NCBI GenBank assembly: GCA_036395115.1
Contig: DASWDU010000025.1
Span: 29,209 to 93,208 of the forward strand
Direction: 5' to 3'
DNA from: Thermoplasmata archaeon
GTDB taxonomy: Archaea; Thermoplasmatota; Thermoplasmata; RBG-16-68-12
Length of the DNA: 64,000 nucleotides
The notes under the pieces are model-generated. The model was given only the letters and a program-made list of their open reading frames with translations. It did no database searches and was not told where the DNA came from. Below are positions 37,677-45,949 of this stretch, one piece after another; position 1 is the stretch's first letter; each line of letters begins with the position of its first letter. A program made the translations under genes and the position numbers.

Positions 37677-38747
37677 GTGCGACTCGAGGAACGTCCGTTC
37701 GGAGGGTTCGCCCGCGGCTCCCTGCCCGTCGGCTGCCGCCAGTGCACCGACGGCGCGAAGATGGTGCTCTTCGTGACCGGCGTGTGCTCGTTCCACTGCT
37801 TCTATTGCCCGGTCTCGGACGAGAAGATGTACAAGGACGTCGTCTTCGCCGACGAGAAGCGGGTGACGCGGGACGAGGACGTCCTGGAGGAGGCCCGCGC
37901 GATCCGGGCCACCGGCGCGGGGATCACCGGCGGCGACCCGCTCGATGCGGTCGAGCGAACGTGCCGCTACATCCACATCCTGAAGGAGGAATTCGGCCCG
38001 GCGTTCCATACGCACCTGTACACGATGTCAACCGATCCGGAGAAGATCCGCGCCCTCGCGGACGCCGGCCTGGACGAAATCAGGTTCCACGTGCCGCCGG
38101 GTTTGTGGGCACGAGCGGCGTCGAGCGCCTACGTCGCGGCGTCGCGGCTCGGCCGGTCGCTCGGCGTGACGGTCGGCCTGGAGATCCCGCTCATCCCGGA
38201 GCGGGAGGCGGACCTCGTCCGGCTGATCGAATGGGCAGAGGCCGAAGGCTTGGCGTTCGTCAACCTGAACGAGATGGAGTTCTCCGAAGCGAACTTCGGC
38301 CGCATGCGCGTGCATGGGTACGAGATGAAGCACGAGCTCTCGTACGGCGTCAAGGGCGCCGACGCGGTCGCCTTGCGGATCCTCGGGCGGCGGTGGAAGA
38401 CGACGGTTCACTACTGCACGAGCGGGTACAAGGACGGATGGCAGCTCCGGTCGCGCATCAAGCGACGGGCGGAGAGCGTCGCGCGGCCTTGGGATGTCAT
38501 CACGGAGGACGGCACGCTGATCAAGGGCATCGTCGAAGGATCCGACCTCGACGGCCTGAAGGAGGACCTCACGCGGAGGTACCGCGTGCCGAGGGACCTC
38601 ATGGGCGTCGACGGCCCGCGGAAGCGCCTTGAGATCGCGCCGTGGGTCCTCGAGGAGCTCGCTCCCCGCTTGCATCGGCCGGCGTTCCTGGTCGAGGAGT
38701 ATCCGACGGCGGACGGGCTGGAAGTCGAGCGGACGCGACTCGCGTGA
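37677..38747 (+). CDS. Radical SAM protein (CxxxCxxC, COG2108-like)
   Basis: 356 residues. The [4Fe-4S]-SAM motif is CSFHCFYC with Cys37, Cys41 and Cys44, preceded by CRQCTDGAKMVLF, which holds two more Cys. ATGAGITGGDPLD is the SAM-binding GGE-like loop. It resembles the archaeal COG2108 radical SAM group, whose substrate is unknown to me. GTG 37677 lies 25 bases after a TATA box (CCTTTATCC, 37648-37655), implying a leaderless transcript. Its 3' end overlaps the convergent gene 38599-39630 by about 149 bases. Confidence 0.88.
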   Translation: MRLEERPFGGFARGSLPVGCRQCTDGAKMVLFVTGVCSFHCFYCPVSDEKMYKDVVFADEKRVTRDEDVLEEARAIRATGAGITGGDPLDAVERTCRYIHILKEEFGPAFHTHLYTMSTDPEKIRALADAGLDEIRFHVPPGLWARAASSAYVAASRLGRSLGVTVGLEIPLIPEREADLVRLIEWAEAEGLAFVNLNEMEFSEANFGRMRVHGYEMKHELSYGVKGADAVALRILGRRWKTTVHYCTSGYKDGWQLRSRIKRRAESVARPWDVITEDGTLIKGIVEGSDLDGLKEDLTRRYRVPRDLMGVDGPRKRLEIAPWVLEELAPRLHRPAFLVEEYPTADGLEVERTRLA

Positions 38748-39630
38748 GACGAACGCGGCGAGACCAGGCGTCGACGCGCGCCTCGGCGTCGCCGTCGACG
38801 ATGGGGAGGCGCAGCCGGACCGACGGCGTGAGGACCGCGCGGATCGAACACAGCACGGCGGTCGCGTGCGGCTCGAACCGCTCCAGCGCCTCTGTGAGCC
38901 GCCGATCCCGTTCCGCCTCCGCTGCACGGACCAGATCCGCCGAGCCGTTCGGGTCGGCCTCGCGAATCCCCGAAATCGTCGGGTCGAAGTAGCCGAAGAT
39001 CCGCCGGACCTCTTCCTCGAGGAGGCCGAGGCTCTTCGCCCGGAATCGCTCGACCTCGTCCCGCATCCGATCCGTCAACCCATCCGCGGCGCGACGGTAC
39101 GCGGGCTCGAGGTTCGGCCGAAAATCCGGGAGGATCGCCGGGACGACGGTGGTCTCGGCATCGTCGACGGCCCAGACCGAGTCGTCCGCGGTCGAGACCG
39201 CGAAGCGGTGGAACGCTTCCCGCTTCTCATCGGAGGCGAGCGTCGTCCGGAACGAGAAGACGAGGAGGATGTCTTCCGTGGTCTCGAGGACCTCCGGAGT
39301 CGCCGTGACAGTGAGCCCGGACGCGGCGATCGCGCCCGCGACCCACGACGTGTCGACGGTCTCGACGCGGACCGCGTCCCACCGCCCGCGTCGCGTCGCG
39401 GACGCGAACAGCCGTTCGAGGAAGTAGCTGCCCGGGGCCACGATCTCCGCGCCGAACTCGCCGACGTGCGAGGGATCGAACGCGAGTGCGAACTCCGCCC
39501 CGACCTCGAGCTCTCGCTGGACCGACTCTGGAGCTCGCACCCACAAGAGCGACTCCGCCTCGGAGACCTCTGCGCCCAGATCGGCGAGCGCCTCCCGAAC
39601 GAACTCCTTTAGGCGCGTCGCTTCAGTCAC
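38599..39630 (-). CDS. Partner protein of the SNF2 ATPase, function unknown
   Basis: 343 residues from GTG 39630, which overlaps the helicase stop by 8 bases and follows GGGGAGG. Most of the chain has mixed alpha-beta composition without a recognised motif: TEDILLVFSFRTTLASDEKR, later a charged helix (DEVERFRAKSLGLLEEEVRR). The last ~50 residues are Arg/Pro-rich and run antisense into the radical SAM gene for about 149 bases. That tail is of doubtful reality and may result from a frameshift near 38750. Tight coupling to the helicase suggests the two work together. Confidence 0.65.
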   Translation of the reverse strand: MTEATRLKEFVREALADLGAEVSEAESLLWVRAPESVQRELEVGAEFALAFDPSHVGEFGAEIVAPGSYFLERLFASATRRGRWDAVRVETVDTSWVAGAIAASGLTVTATPEVLETTEDILLVFSFRTTLASDEKREAFHRFAVSTADDSVWAVDDAETTVVPAILPDFRPNLEPAYRRAADGLTDRMRDEVERFRAKSLGLLEEEVRRIFGYFDPTISGIREADPNGSADLVRAAEAERDRRLTEALERFEPHATAVLCSIRAVLTPSVRLRLPIVDGDAEARVDAWSRRVRLTRVASARLPARPPSDTPRPGTPADASGERAPRGPTARSQGASAGRRRP

Positions 39631-41389
39631 GCGGCGCCTCCCCGCCAACCTCGCCGAGGACCTCCTCGTTTCGCTCCCTCACTTTATCGTACTGGTCCCG
39701 GGCGCGGACGAGGGCGTCCCCGAGCCTCCGCATCGCGGCGCGTCGCTCCTCCGCTTCCCGCAACGCCCAGACGTCGAGGAGGAGCTCCTCGAACGATCGC
39801 CGCTCGTCGAGCTGACCGAGGATGAGGTCCAGCTCGCCGACGACGAGCTCGAACATGTGGATCTTGCGGTCGAGCAGCTCCATCAGGTACGCTTCGATCG
39901 TGTCCTCCGCCCAGACGTTCACGACGTGCACCTCGCGCTCCTGGCCCAGGCGGTGCACGCGACCGATCCGTTGCTCGATCCGAAGCGGGTTCCACGGTAG
40001 GTCGTAGTTCACGACCGCGCGCGCGAACTGCAGGTTCCGGCCCTCCCCGCCCGCCTCCGTGCTCAAGAACACCTGACCGTCCTTTCGGAACGCACGGACG
40101 GCCGCGTCCTTCGCGGCGACTCCCAAGCCCCCGTGGTACGTCGCGATGCGATACCCGTCGGCCCGGAGGACCTCCTCCAAATACCGGAGGGTGCGAACGT
40201 ATTGCGTGAAGACGAGCGCCTTTTCGTCGAACGTCCGCAGGAACGTCCGGAGTCGGTCCGCCTTGATGTTCGTCGCGATCGCGCGCGCATCGTCCCGGAG
40301 GCGTTCGAGCCGCTCACAGTCCTCCGGGCCGAACGTCGGACCGCGGGCGAGCCGATCGAGCGTCTCGGCGACCGCAAAGGTGCTGCTGCCGATCTCCCGC
40401 TGCAGCACGATGAGCGTGAGCCGCGCCGTCCACGGGAGCCGCCCGGAGGCGGCCCAGTACGCGTCGCGTACGAACTCCGTGACGTCGTCGTAGAGCCGCC
40501 GCTCCGCCGGTCCGAGGCGCACCGCGAAGCTATGCACCCGACGGGGCGGCAGGGTGAAGGCGATCCCTCGGCGGTTCCGGATCATGACGGCCCGGAGTCG
40601 ATTGCGCAGCTCCGGCACCCGCGCCGGCACGCGACGGTCCGCGCTCGCGACGTACCGCTCAAGGAAGCCGTCGTGCGTGTGCAGCGCACCCGGCTTGAGG
40701 AGGCTGATCAGGTTGAACAGTTCCTCCATGTCGTTCTGGACCGGCGTCGCGGTCAGGAGGAGCATGTACTTCTTCGAAAGGCCGGAGACGAAGCGCCAGT
40801 TCAAGCTCGTGCGGTTCTTGAGGCGATGCGCCTCGTCGACCACGACGAGGTCCCAGGATCGGGCCTGCGCGGCCCGCCGGTGCGCCGCGCGCTTCGCCGT
40901 GTCTATCGACGCGATGAGCAGTGGCCGACGCTCCCAGTCGCCGGCCGAGCGGAGCACCTCGAACGGGAGGGAGAACTTCGTCTCCATCTCCTCCCGCCAC
41001 TGCGACGTCAGCGAGGGCGGCGTGAGGATGAGCGCCCGACGGACCAGGCCGCGGATCGCGTACTCCTTCAGGATGAGGCCCGCCTCGATCGTCTTCCCGA
41101 GGCCGACCTCGTCCGCGAGGACGGCGCGGCCGTGCAGATCCCGCAGGACGCGCATCGCGGTGCGCTCCTGGTGCTCGTACCGGCGCACGCCGCGGAGGGA
41201 CGGCCACGCGAGGAGGCGGTCGAAGCCGTCGACCAGGGAGAGCCGATGCGCCTCGCCGTTCAGTCGCCACGCGCGCGGGCCGTCTCCCGGCGAGCCGAAG
41301 GCGCGGGCGAGGAGTTCCGGATCGGACGGGCTGAATTCCAGGGCGAGAGCGGCCTCTGCCGAGGAAGCCTCCCGGCCGGGGGAGGACAT
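39623..41389 (-). CDS. SNF2/RapA-like helicase-family ATPase
   Basis: 588 residues from ATG 41389 (a GTG at 41407 is an alternative). Two RecA-like lobes carry Walker A LADEVGLGKTIEAG, Walker B VVVDEAHRLKN, motif III LLTATPVQN, and QRIGRVHRLGQ as motif VI: the SNF2 superfamily-2 signature, closest to RapA/HepA. Such proteins translocate on double-stranded DNA to remodel complexes, and in bacteria RapA recycles RNA polymerase. The coupled downstream gene is probably an associated factor. A TATA-like GATTATTATC lies at about 41440-41450 on the complement. Confidence 0.93.
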   Translation of the reverse strand: MSSPGREASSAEAALALEFSPSDPELLARAFGSPGDGPRAWRLNGEAHRLSLVDGFDRLLAWPSLRGVRRYEHQERTAMRVLRDLHGRAVLADEVGLGKTIEAGLILKEYAIRGLVRRALILTPPSLTSQWREEMETKFSLPFEVLRSAGDWERRPLLIASIDTAKRAAHRRAAQARSWDLVVVDEAHRLKNRTSLNWRFVSGLSKKYMLLLTATPVQNDMEELFNLISLLKPGALHTHDGFLERYVASADRRVPARVPELRNRLRAVMIRNRRGIAFTLPPRRVHSFAVRLGPAERRLYDDVTEFVRDAYWAASGRLPWTARLTLIVLQREIGSSTFAVAETLDRLARGPTFGPEDCERLERLRDDARAIATNIKADRLRTFLRTFDEKALVFTQYVRTLRYLEEVLRADGYRIATYHGGLGVAAKDAAVRAFRKDGQVFLSTEAGGEGRNLQFARAVVNYDLPWNPLRIEQRIGRVHRLGQEREVHVVNVWAEDTIEAYLMELLDRKIHMFELVVGELDLILGQLDERRSFEELLLDVWALREAEERRAAMRRLGDALVRARDQYDKVRERNEEVLGEVGGEAPRD

Positions 41390-41589
41390 AGAGGGGGATC
41401 CCTTCACCTGCCACCGCAGGCGGCGCGGAATTACCGAGAGCGATAATAATCGTTTCCTTACGCCCGGGCAGAGATAACAAGGTGAAATGGCACGGTCGCC
41501 TTATCCGCCGTCCGTCCCCATCATGCCCGCCCGCTTGGGCGGGCACTTTCCCCATGTTCGCTCGGCTGGACGTGGTGCGGTCTAATTTC

Positions 41590-41876
41590 CTTGTTTCTAT
41601 TTTTCTCCTCATTTTTGAGAATCTTGGGGATCCACCGGCGTAGGGTGAGCAAGTTCTGCTCAGGAGGTGAAACACGAGCACGGTGCAGGAATCGTGGCAA
41701 ATTGATGGGCAGTGGGCGAAGCGCTTCTGCGCTGGCATGGAGAGGTGCCCGGAGTGCGGCAGCAAGCATGTTGAGCTGGAGTATTCCCCCTGCGGCGTGT
41801 GAGTCGCTGCCGCTGCATGTCTTGCGGGGCCGCTTGCGTCCCGATACAGATTGCATGGGACCAGGTGGACCCTTGA
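41590..41876 (+). pseudogene. Small zinc-ribbon gene, possibly broken by a frameshift in a C run
   Basis: After an AT-rich stretch (41580-41630) and a strong AGGAGGTGA site (41662-41670), a GTG at 41683 begins a 39-residue frame. It contains MERCPECGSKHVELEYSP and stops at 41802. If one C is added to the CCCCC run (about 41785-41790) the frame continues RCRCMSCGAACVPIQIAWDQ to a stop at 41876, completing a CPEC/CMSC zinc ribbon of about 63 residues. The domain logic favours the corrected frame. It may be a recent pseudogene, a sequencing error, or chance. The interval includes the upstream promoter region. Confidence 0.4.
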
Positions 41877-41962
41877 GGACCGGACAAGCCGTCATGTCCG
41901 CCCAATTCGGGCAGGCACGTTCCCATCTTGGTTGTCCTGCTGACGCTGGGTTGCGTACACGC

Positions 41963-42109
41963 TCAGACCGGGCGTCCTGCAGCCAAGACCGCGAGCACGA
42001 TCCACATGCAGAACAACAGCACATCGACCACCATTAACATCGCGAATAGTCGCACGGAAGACGAAGCGGAGATGACCAGGTTCGCCGGACTTGCTGTCCG
42101 CCATGTCAA
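41963..42109 (-). CDS. Possible 48-residue membrane protein (TTG start), uncertain frame
   Basis: Frame from TTG 42109 to a stop at 41963, with a hydrophobic helix LFAMLMVVDVLLFCMWIVLA near the C-terminus. It lies directly after the three-helix zinc-ribbon gene in the same frame. A competing frame (ATG 42131, ending 41892, 79 residues) overlaps that gene's stop as ATGA but encodes no membrane helix. The two frames may be one gene split by an indel. The evidence does not decide. Confidence 0.3.
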   Translation of the reverse strand: MTWRTASPANLVISASSSVRLFAMLMVVDVLLFCMWIVLAVLAAGRPV

Positions 42110-42127
42110 GCTTGATTCCAGCTTCGG

Positions 42128-42490
42128 TCATTCAGGCATCGTAGGTGGTGGCGCTGGTCCTGCTCGACTGTCTCGGCGGTCCTCATGCTTGCAATTCGTG
42201 CATACCCAAGCCTGTATTTCGGGGCGCATCGCGCCCCCACACCAGTTGCAGGTTCGGGCTGCCTGCTCATGAGCGAGCCGCCCTGAAAGCAGGAGAATCG
42301 AAACATTTGCGGTCTCTACCAGCGCCAAGGGGAGGATGACCCAAGTGCGGACCGGCTCCACGATTGTGACTACCCCGACCAGACTTAATGCCATCGAGGG
42401 TACAAGGAGTAGTTGAGTGATAGCAATGCCCCACTGCATCGCGGTCGCATTTCGGCTGTAGAAGTTTTGAACACCTTCGCGCCACGTCAT
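42128..42490 (-). CDS. Membrane protein with C-terminal zinc ribbon
   Basis: 120 residues with two to three hydrophobic helices (about 18-40, 46-65, and a short one at 64-72), then a zinc ribbon CNWCGGAMRPEIQAWVCTNC and a Pro-rich tail. ATG 42490 lies 4 bases after the stop of the upstream small gene, so the two form an operon. It resembles other archaeal membrane zinc-ribbon proteins of unknown role. The stop overlaps the possible next start as ATGA. Confidence 0.7.
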   Translation of the reverse strand: MTWREGVQNFYSRNATAMQWGIAITQLLLVPSMALSLVGVVTIVEPVRTWVILPLALVETANVSILLLSGRLAHEQAARTCNWCGGAMRPEIQAWVCTNCKHEDRRDSRAGPAPPPTMPE

Positions 42491-42494
42491 GCCT

Positions 42495-42680
42495 TCACCA
42501 GTAGAGGCCTGCGCCGCACTTCGGACACGTCTTGGAATTCTTTGGTATCGATTGGCCGCAGTATGGGCACGGCTGGTTAGCCAGACCGGAGAGAATCGCT
42601 ACGAGCGCCCCGATGCCGATGAGGCCCAGGATGAACGCGAGAACCTCCTCCGCGCCGCTCCCTTTACCTCCGTTGGACAT
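42495..42680 (-). CDS. 61-residue membrane protein with C-terminal zinc ribbon
   Basis: Starts at ATG 42680. An N-terminal hydrophobic helix (about 14-33, VLAFILGLIGIGALVAILSG) is followed by CPYCGQSIPKNSKTCPKCG, a treble-clef or rubredoxin-like zinc ribbon near the C-terminus. This combination occurs widely in archaeal membrane proteins of unknown role. It is first of a two- or three-gene string with 42128-42490. Confidence 0.75.
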   Translation of the reverse strand: MSNGGKGSGAEEVLAFILGLIGIGALVAILSGLANQPCPYCGQSIPKNSKTCPKCGAGLYW

Positions 42681-43282
42681 GCTATCCCATGGGGTAATGC
42701 CGTCCCATCCTCATCAACAATTGCGGACCGACGCGGCGGTTAGGCCACTTTTGCGGGCTTGACGGACCTATGACTCGGAGGATGCCAGGCCCGGAGGATG
42801 TGTCCCGAGACCACATCGATGCAACCGTGATGGATCTCGTCCACGGGAAACCGGGGAGGCGCGGGAGTAACTTCAGACGCAAGCTTCGCGACGGGGGGTC
42901 TTCGCCATCGGTTGATTACGGCCCTTCACGTGACCTTGTCCATCACCTGAAGAAACCGATCGTGTAGCTTAACCAACCGAGAACGAACGCCGAAGTCGAA
43001 GATGTCCTTGGCCGGATTACGAGGTCGCGAGCTCTCTTCCGCTCAAATCGCTCGTCATGTCCCGACGGGCAAAGGTACCTCCGTGGAGAAGACCTCGAAC
43101 GTGAACAAGTCGAGAACGCGAACCCACACGAGCCGTCCGCCGTCGTAGAAGCACCGTCTCTCCGAACCGTTGCTCGTTAACCGCTCGAACCTCTGGACCG
43201 ACGTCGAGACCCGGATAGATCGCGTTTGTGAGTTCCCGCAGGCATGGAGAGCAACCGGGCCGCGACAATCCGAACTTAGGTC
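42681..43282. other. Intergenic stretch of about 600 bases in the accessory island
   Basis: No convincing gene. Short frames exist (42770-42967 plus, 43017-43268 minus), but they lack recognised domains and clear ribosome-binding sites. I found no tRNA-like structure, insertion-sequence end or long repeat. It may be decayed sequence at the edge of a transferred region. Confidence 0.45.
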
Positions 43283-45856
43283 CTAGCTGACCAGTTGCTT
43301 GAACCTCGGGCTTCCGCGCAGATTCTCAAAGTCATTCTCGTCTAGGGCACGTTCCGAAAGGGTAGGATCAAGCTCGATGGCTTTGCCAAGGTCCGACAAA
43401 GAGTCGTCAAGCTTTCCGAGTCTCGATTCAAAACACGCCCTGTTGTAGTATGCGAAGTCAGCCTTCGGCTCCAGAACTAGGATCTCGTTGCAAATCGAAA
43501 TGGCTTTCTCCTGATCTCCGCTCCGACTCAGCACCATTGCCTTGAGATTCATCAGGCCCAGATTCATCGGATCCGCCGCTAGAAGCCCTTCAATAATTGA
43601 AGACGCATCATCCAGTCTGCTCAATTCATAGAGAGCGATTGCCTTTTCCTCAAGGGCTTCCATATGTTGGGGGGCGTTTTCGAGGACCTCCTCGAAACAC
43701 TGGAGGGCGTCTTCATGCCTCCCCAATCTCAAATAGCATGTTCCCTTGAGCAATATAGCGTCATGGTCGTCAGGCTCTAGTGCCAAAGCTCTTTCGAACG
43801 AGGCGATCGCACTATCATAGTTCCCGGTGTTGAGGAGAGCCCGCCCCCGGTTGTCCCAGGCGCTCCAGACTTCAGGACCCAAGTCCACCGCCTTTTGAAG
43901 ACATTCGAGAGCGTTCCCGAAATTCCCCAGGTGTATGAGGGTCCTGCCTCTCTGCTCCCAGGCAACGGGCAACCGGGGCCTGATTTCTGTCCATTTCTCA
44001 AAACACTTCAGCGCATTCTGGTAGTCCTGCCTCTGGAAGAATGCTAATCCCTTGTTCGCCCAGGCAATCTCCGAGTTTGGATTCATGCGGATAGCCTCGT
44101 CGTATTTTGCCTGCGCAACCTTGAAGTCTCCCTTCTCCTTTAGAGCGTTCGCTTCCGTGGTTATCTGAACTTCATCTCTCAACAGGATTTCGATGCCCAG
44201 AACGAGCAGCTTGGTCCTCAGCGATTCTATGTTCTTGCTGATTGCGGAAAGGTGTGCCTGGTCCTTGACTGTGGCTTGAATGACGAACCCGGTTTTCAGC
44301 CAATCTACGTTTACACGAAATCTGATTGAGCTGGGGTCGCCAAGGTAGAACCGGCTTTCCATTTCAGCCGGCGTAAATGAAAACACAGTAACCCATTCGC
44401 CGGGCTTCACCTCCTTGGAGCGGAACTTTCCGCCGAAAATTACTCTCTTTGCCTTGGTTCTTTTCGGGCCCTGCAACAGGACCTCAGCGTCGAATCTGAC
44501 GTTTGTTTCGTACTCCGGCAGGTCTTTCAGAAAGACATGAGTGAGTTTGGTCTCGACGTTCGCGTCAATCTGGTCAGGAATTCCAAACTGAAATTCCGTA
44601 ATGCCTTTCGAAAAGGCGAAGTATTTCAGATACAGAACATCAAACTGGCCACCGGAGAAGCTAAGCTTTCTTTCTCCGTCCTCGGTGATTCCCTTTCCTA
44701 TAAGTTCCTCAATAATCGCACCATAAAAGGAAACCTGGTTGCTCAGTTGTTCTAGTGGATGACGGTCGATTTCGGAGAGCACCATGAAGCGGGATAATTG
44801 TTCGGTAGTTGCCGATGGACATTCCAAACTTGCCAAGAGGGCCTTTAGCTGGTCCGGATAACAGCGGCGCACAATGTCGGCGACCTTGTAGCCTCCTCCT
44901 TCTCTGAGACGATCCAACTCGATCAGCACATTGTCGAGGACCCCTACATCGAGGGCTATTTGTGGCGTCGAGGCCTCCTTGTGTTTCTTGTACATATAGT
45001 GCGAGATGAGCTGGACTTCGTATGGATTTCCACCGGTGATCATGTGGATTTCCGCGACGCTCCCCAAGTTCACAAGTTGCTTCTCTTCCTCGGAGAGAGG
45101 CTTCAGAATGCACTCCTTTGTCTCTTCAAGGCTGGCGAAGTTGCCGACGCCTATCCTCTTGAAGAATCTCGGTATCGGCGAGAACACTTCGCTAATCGCC
45201 GGGAACATGCTCTCCGTCCCCGCGAAGACTAGCATGTAGCCGTCTATGTCGCTGAAAGTGTTTCTCAGTTTCTGCAACACTGTTTCGTTCTTTGACAGGA
45301 GATCGCACTCGTCGAACAGCAGTGCTATCGCTGGGATTTCGTGCTTCTTGGCTTCTTCCCAGAGCCTCTTGAGATCGTGGACAAGGACTTGCTGCGACAA
45401 GGTGCCCTCGTTGTTCTTCTTCACACCTATATAGGCCGTACCGAAGAGTAGAGGAATTTCCACGTTTGCATCGAGCATGTCCACAATCTTTCTGAATTGC
45501 TTGTAAACCTTGCCGCCGAGGCCCTCAAACATCCCAAGCTCCGCCCCGTTCGTCATGATTCCATCGATGACTTCCTTGAACAGAATCACCTCATTGCTGG
45601 AAGACTCCGCGTTGAGGGAGACCTTGACCACGAGGATGCCCTTCTTCTTGGCGAGGTGCTCGATGACGTTGAGAAGGCTCGTCTTTCCGGCGGCTCTTGC
45701 ACCAATCATGGCAAGATTATGGAACACTGGTCGCTCGCCACGAGACAGCTCGAGATAGTACTCGATCTCAGCCAGCTCCTTCTGTCTGCCCGCAAACAGC
45801 TCGGGATTCCTCACTGGCTTTGTAAAATCGTAGGGATTGGCGAAGGATTGGCTCAC
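43283..45856 (-). CDS. P-loop ATPase with C-terminal TPR repeats (STAND/AAA-like)
   Basis: 857 residues from GTG 45856. Near the N-terminus is NPELFAGRQKELAEIEYYL, typical of AAA_16/STAND ATPases, then Walker A IGARAAGKTSLLN (51-63) and Walker B IALLFDECDLL (178-188), with a sensor-like MLVFAGTE (209-216). A winged-helix-like and a beta-rich middle region follow to about 560, then at least seven TPR units to the end (for example AIASFERALALEPDDHDAIL). The gene is plainly richer in A/T than its neighbours, with different codon use, which suggests transfer. It may be a sensor-type defence or regulatory ATPase; no effector domain is visible. Confidence 0.8.
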   Translation of the reverse strand: MSQSFANPYDFTKPVRNPELFAGRQKELAEIEYYLELSRGERPVFHNLAMIGARAAGKTSLLNVIEHLAKKKGILVVKVSLNAESSSNEVILFKEVIDGIMTNGAELGMFEGLGGKVYKQFRKIVDMLDANVEIPLLFGTAYIGVKKNNEGTLSQQVLVHDLKRLWEEAKKHEIPAIALLFDECDLLSKNETVLQKLRNTFSDIDGYMLVFAGTESMFPAISEVFSPIPRFFKRIGVGNFASLEETKECILKPLSEEEKQLVNLGSVAEIHMITGGNPYEVQLISHYMYKKHKEASTPQIALDVGVLDNVLIELDRLREGGGYKVADIVRRCYPDQLKALLASLECPSATTEQLSRFMVLSEIDRHPLEQLSNQVSFYGAIIEELIGKGITEDGERKLSFSGGQFDVLYLKYFAFSKGITEFQFGIPDQIDANVETKLTHVFLKDLPEYETNVRFDAEVLLQGPKRTKAKRVIFGGKFRSKEVKPGEWVTVFSFTPAEMESRFYLGDPSSIRFRVNVDWLKTGFVIQATVKDQAHLSAISKNIESLRTKLLVLGIEILLRDEVQITTEANALKEKGDFKVAQAKYDEAIRMNPNSEIAWANKGLAFFQRQDYQNALKCFEKWTEIRPRLPVAWEQRGRTLIHLGNFGNALECLQKAVDLGPEVWSAWDNRGRALLNTGNYDSAIASFERALALEPDDHDAILLKGTCYLRLGRHEDALQCFEEVLENAPQHMEALEEKAIALYELSRLDDASSIIEGLLAADPMNLGLMNLKAMVLSRSGDQEKAISICNEILVLEPKADFAYYNRACFESRLGKLDDSLSDLGKAIELDPTLSERALDENDFENLRGSPRFKQLVS

Positions 45857-45949
45857 AAGAAAATGTATGGTCGCTGAAGGTTAAATCCTTTCCACGGGAT
45901 GCCGGAAGGCGCCGGGCTCCCCGGCCTAGAGGAACTTTTCTCTCCAGAC

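Noticed and set aside
41591..42037. 148-residue plus-strand frame
   Set aside because: No domain, no ribosome-binding site at its start, and it covers the zinc-ribbon ORF and antisense small genes.
43017..43268. 83-residue minus-strand frame upstream of nothing recognisable
   Set aside because: No domain, no ribosome-binding site, and composition unlike a coding region.
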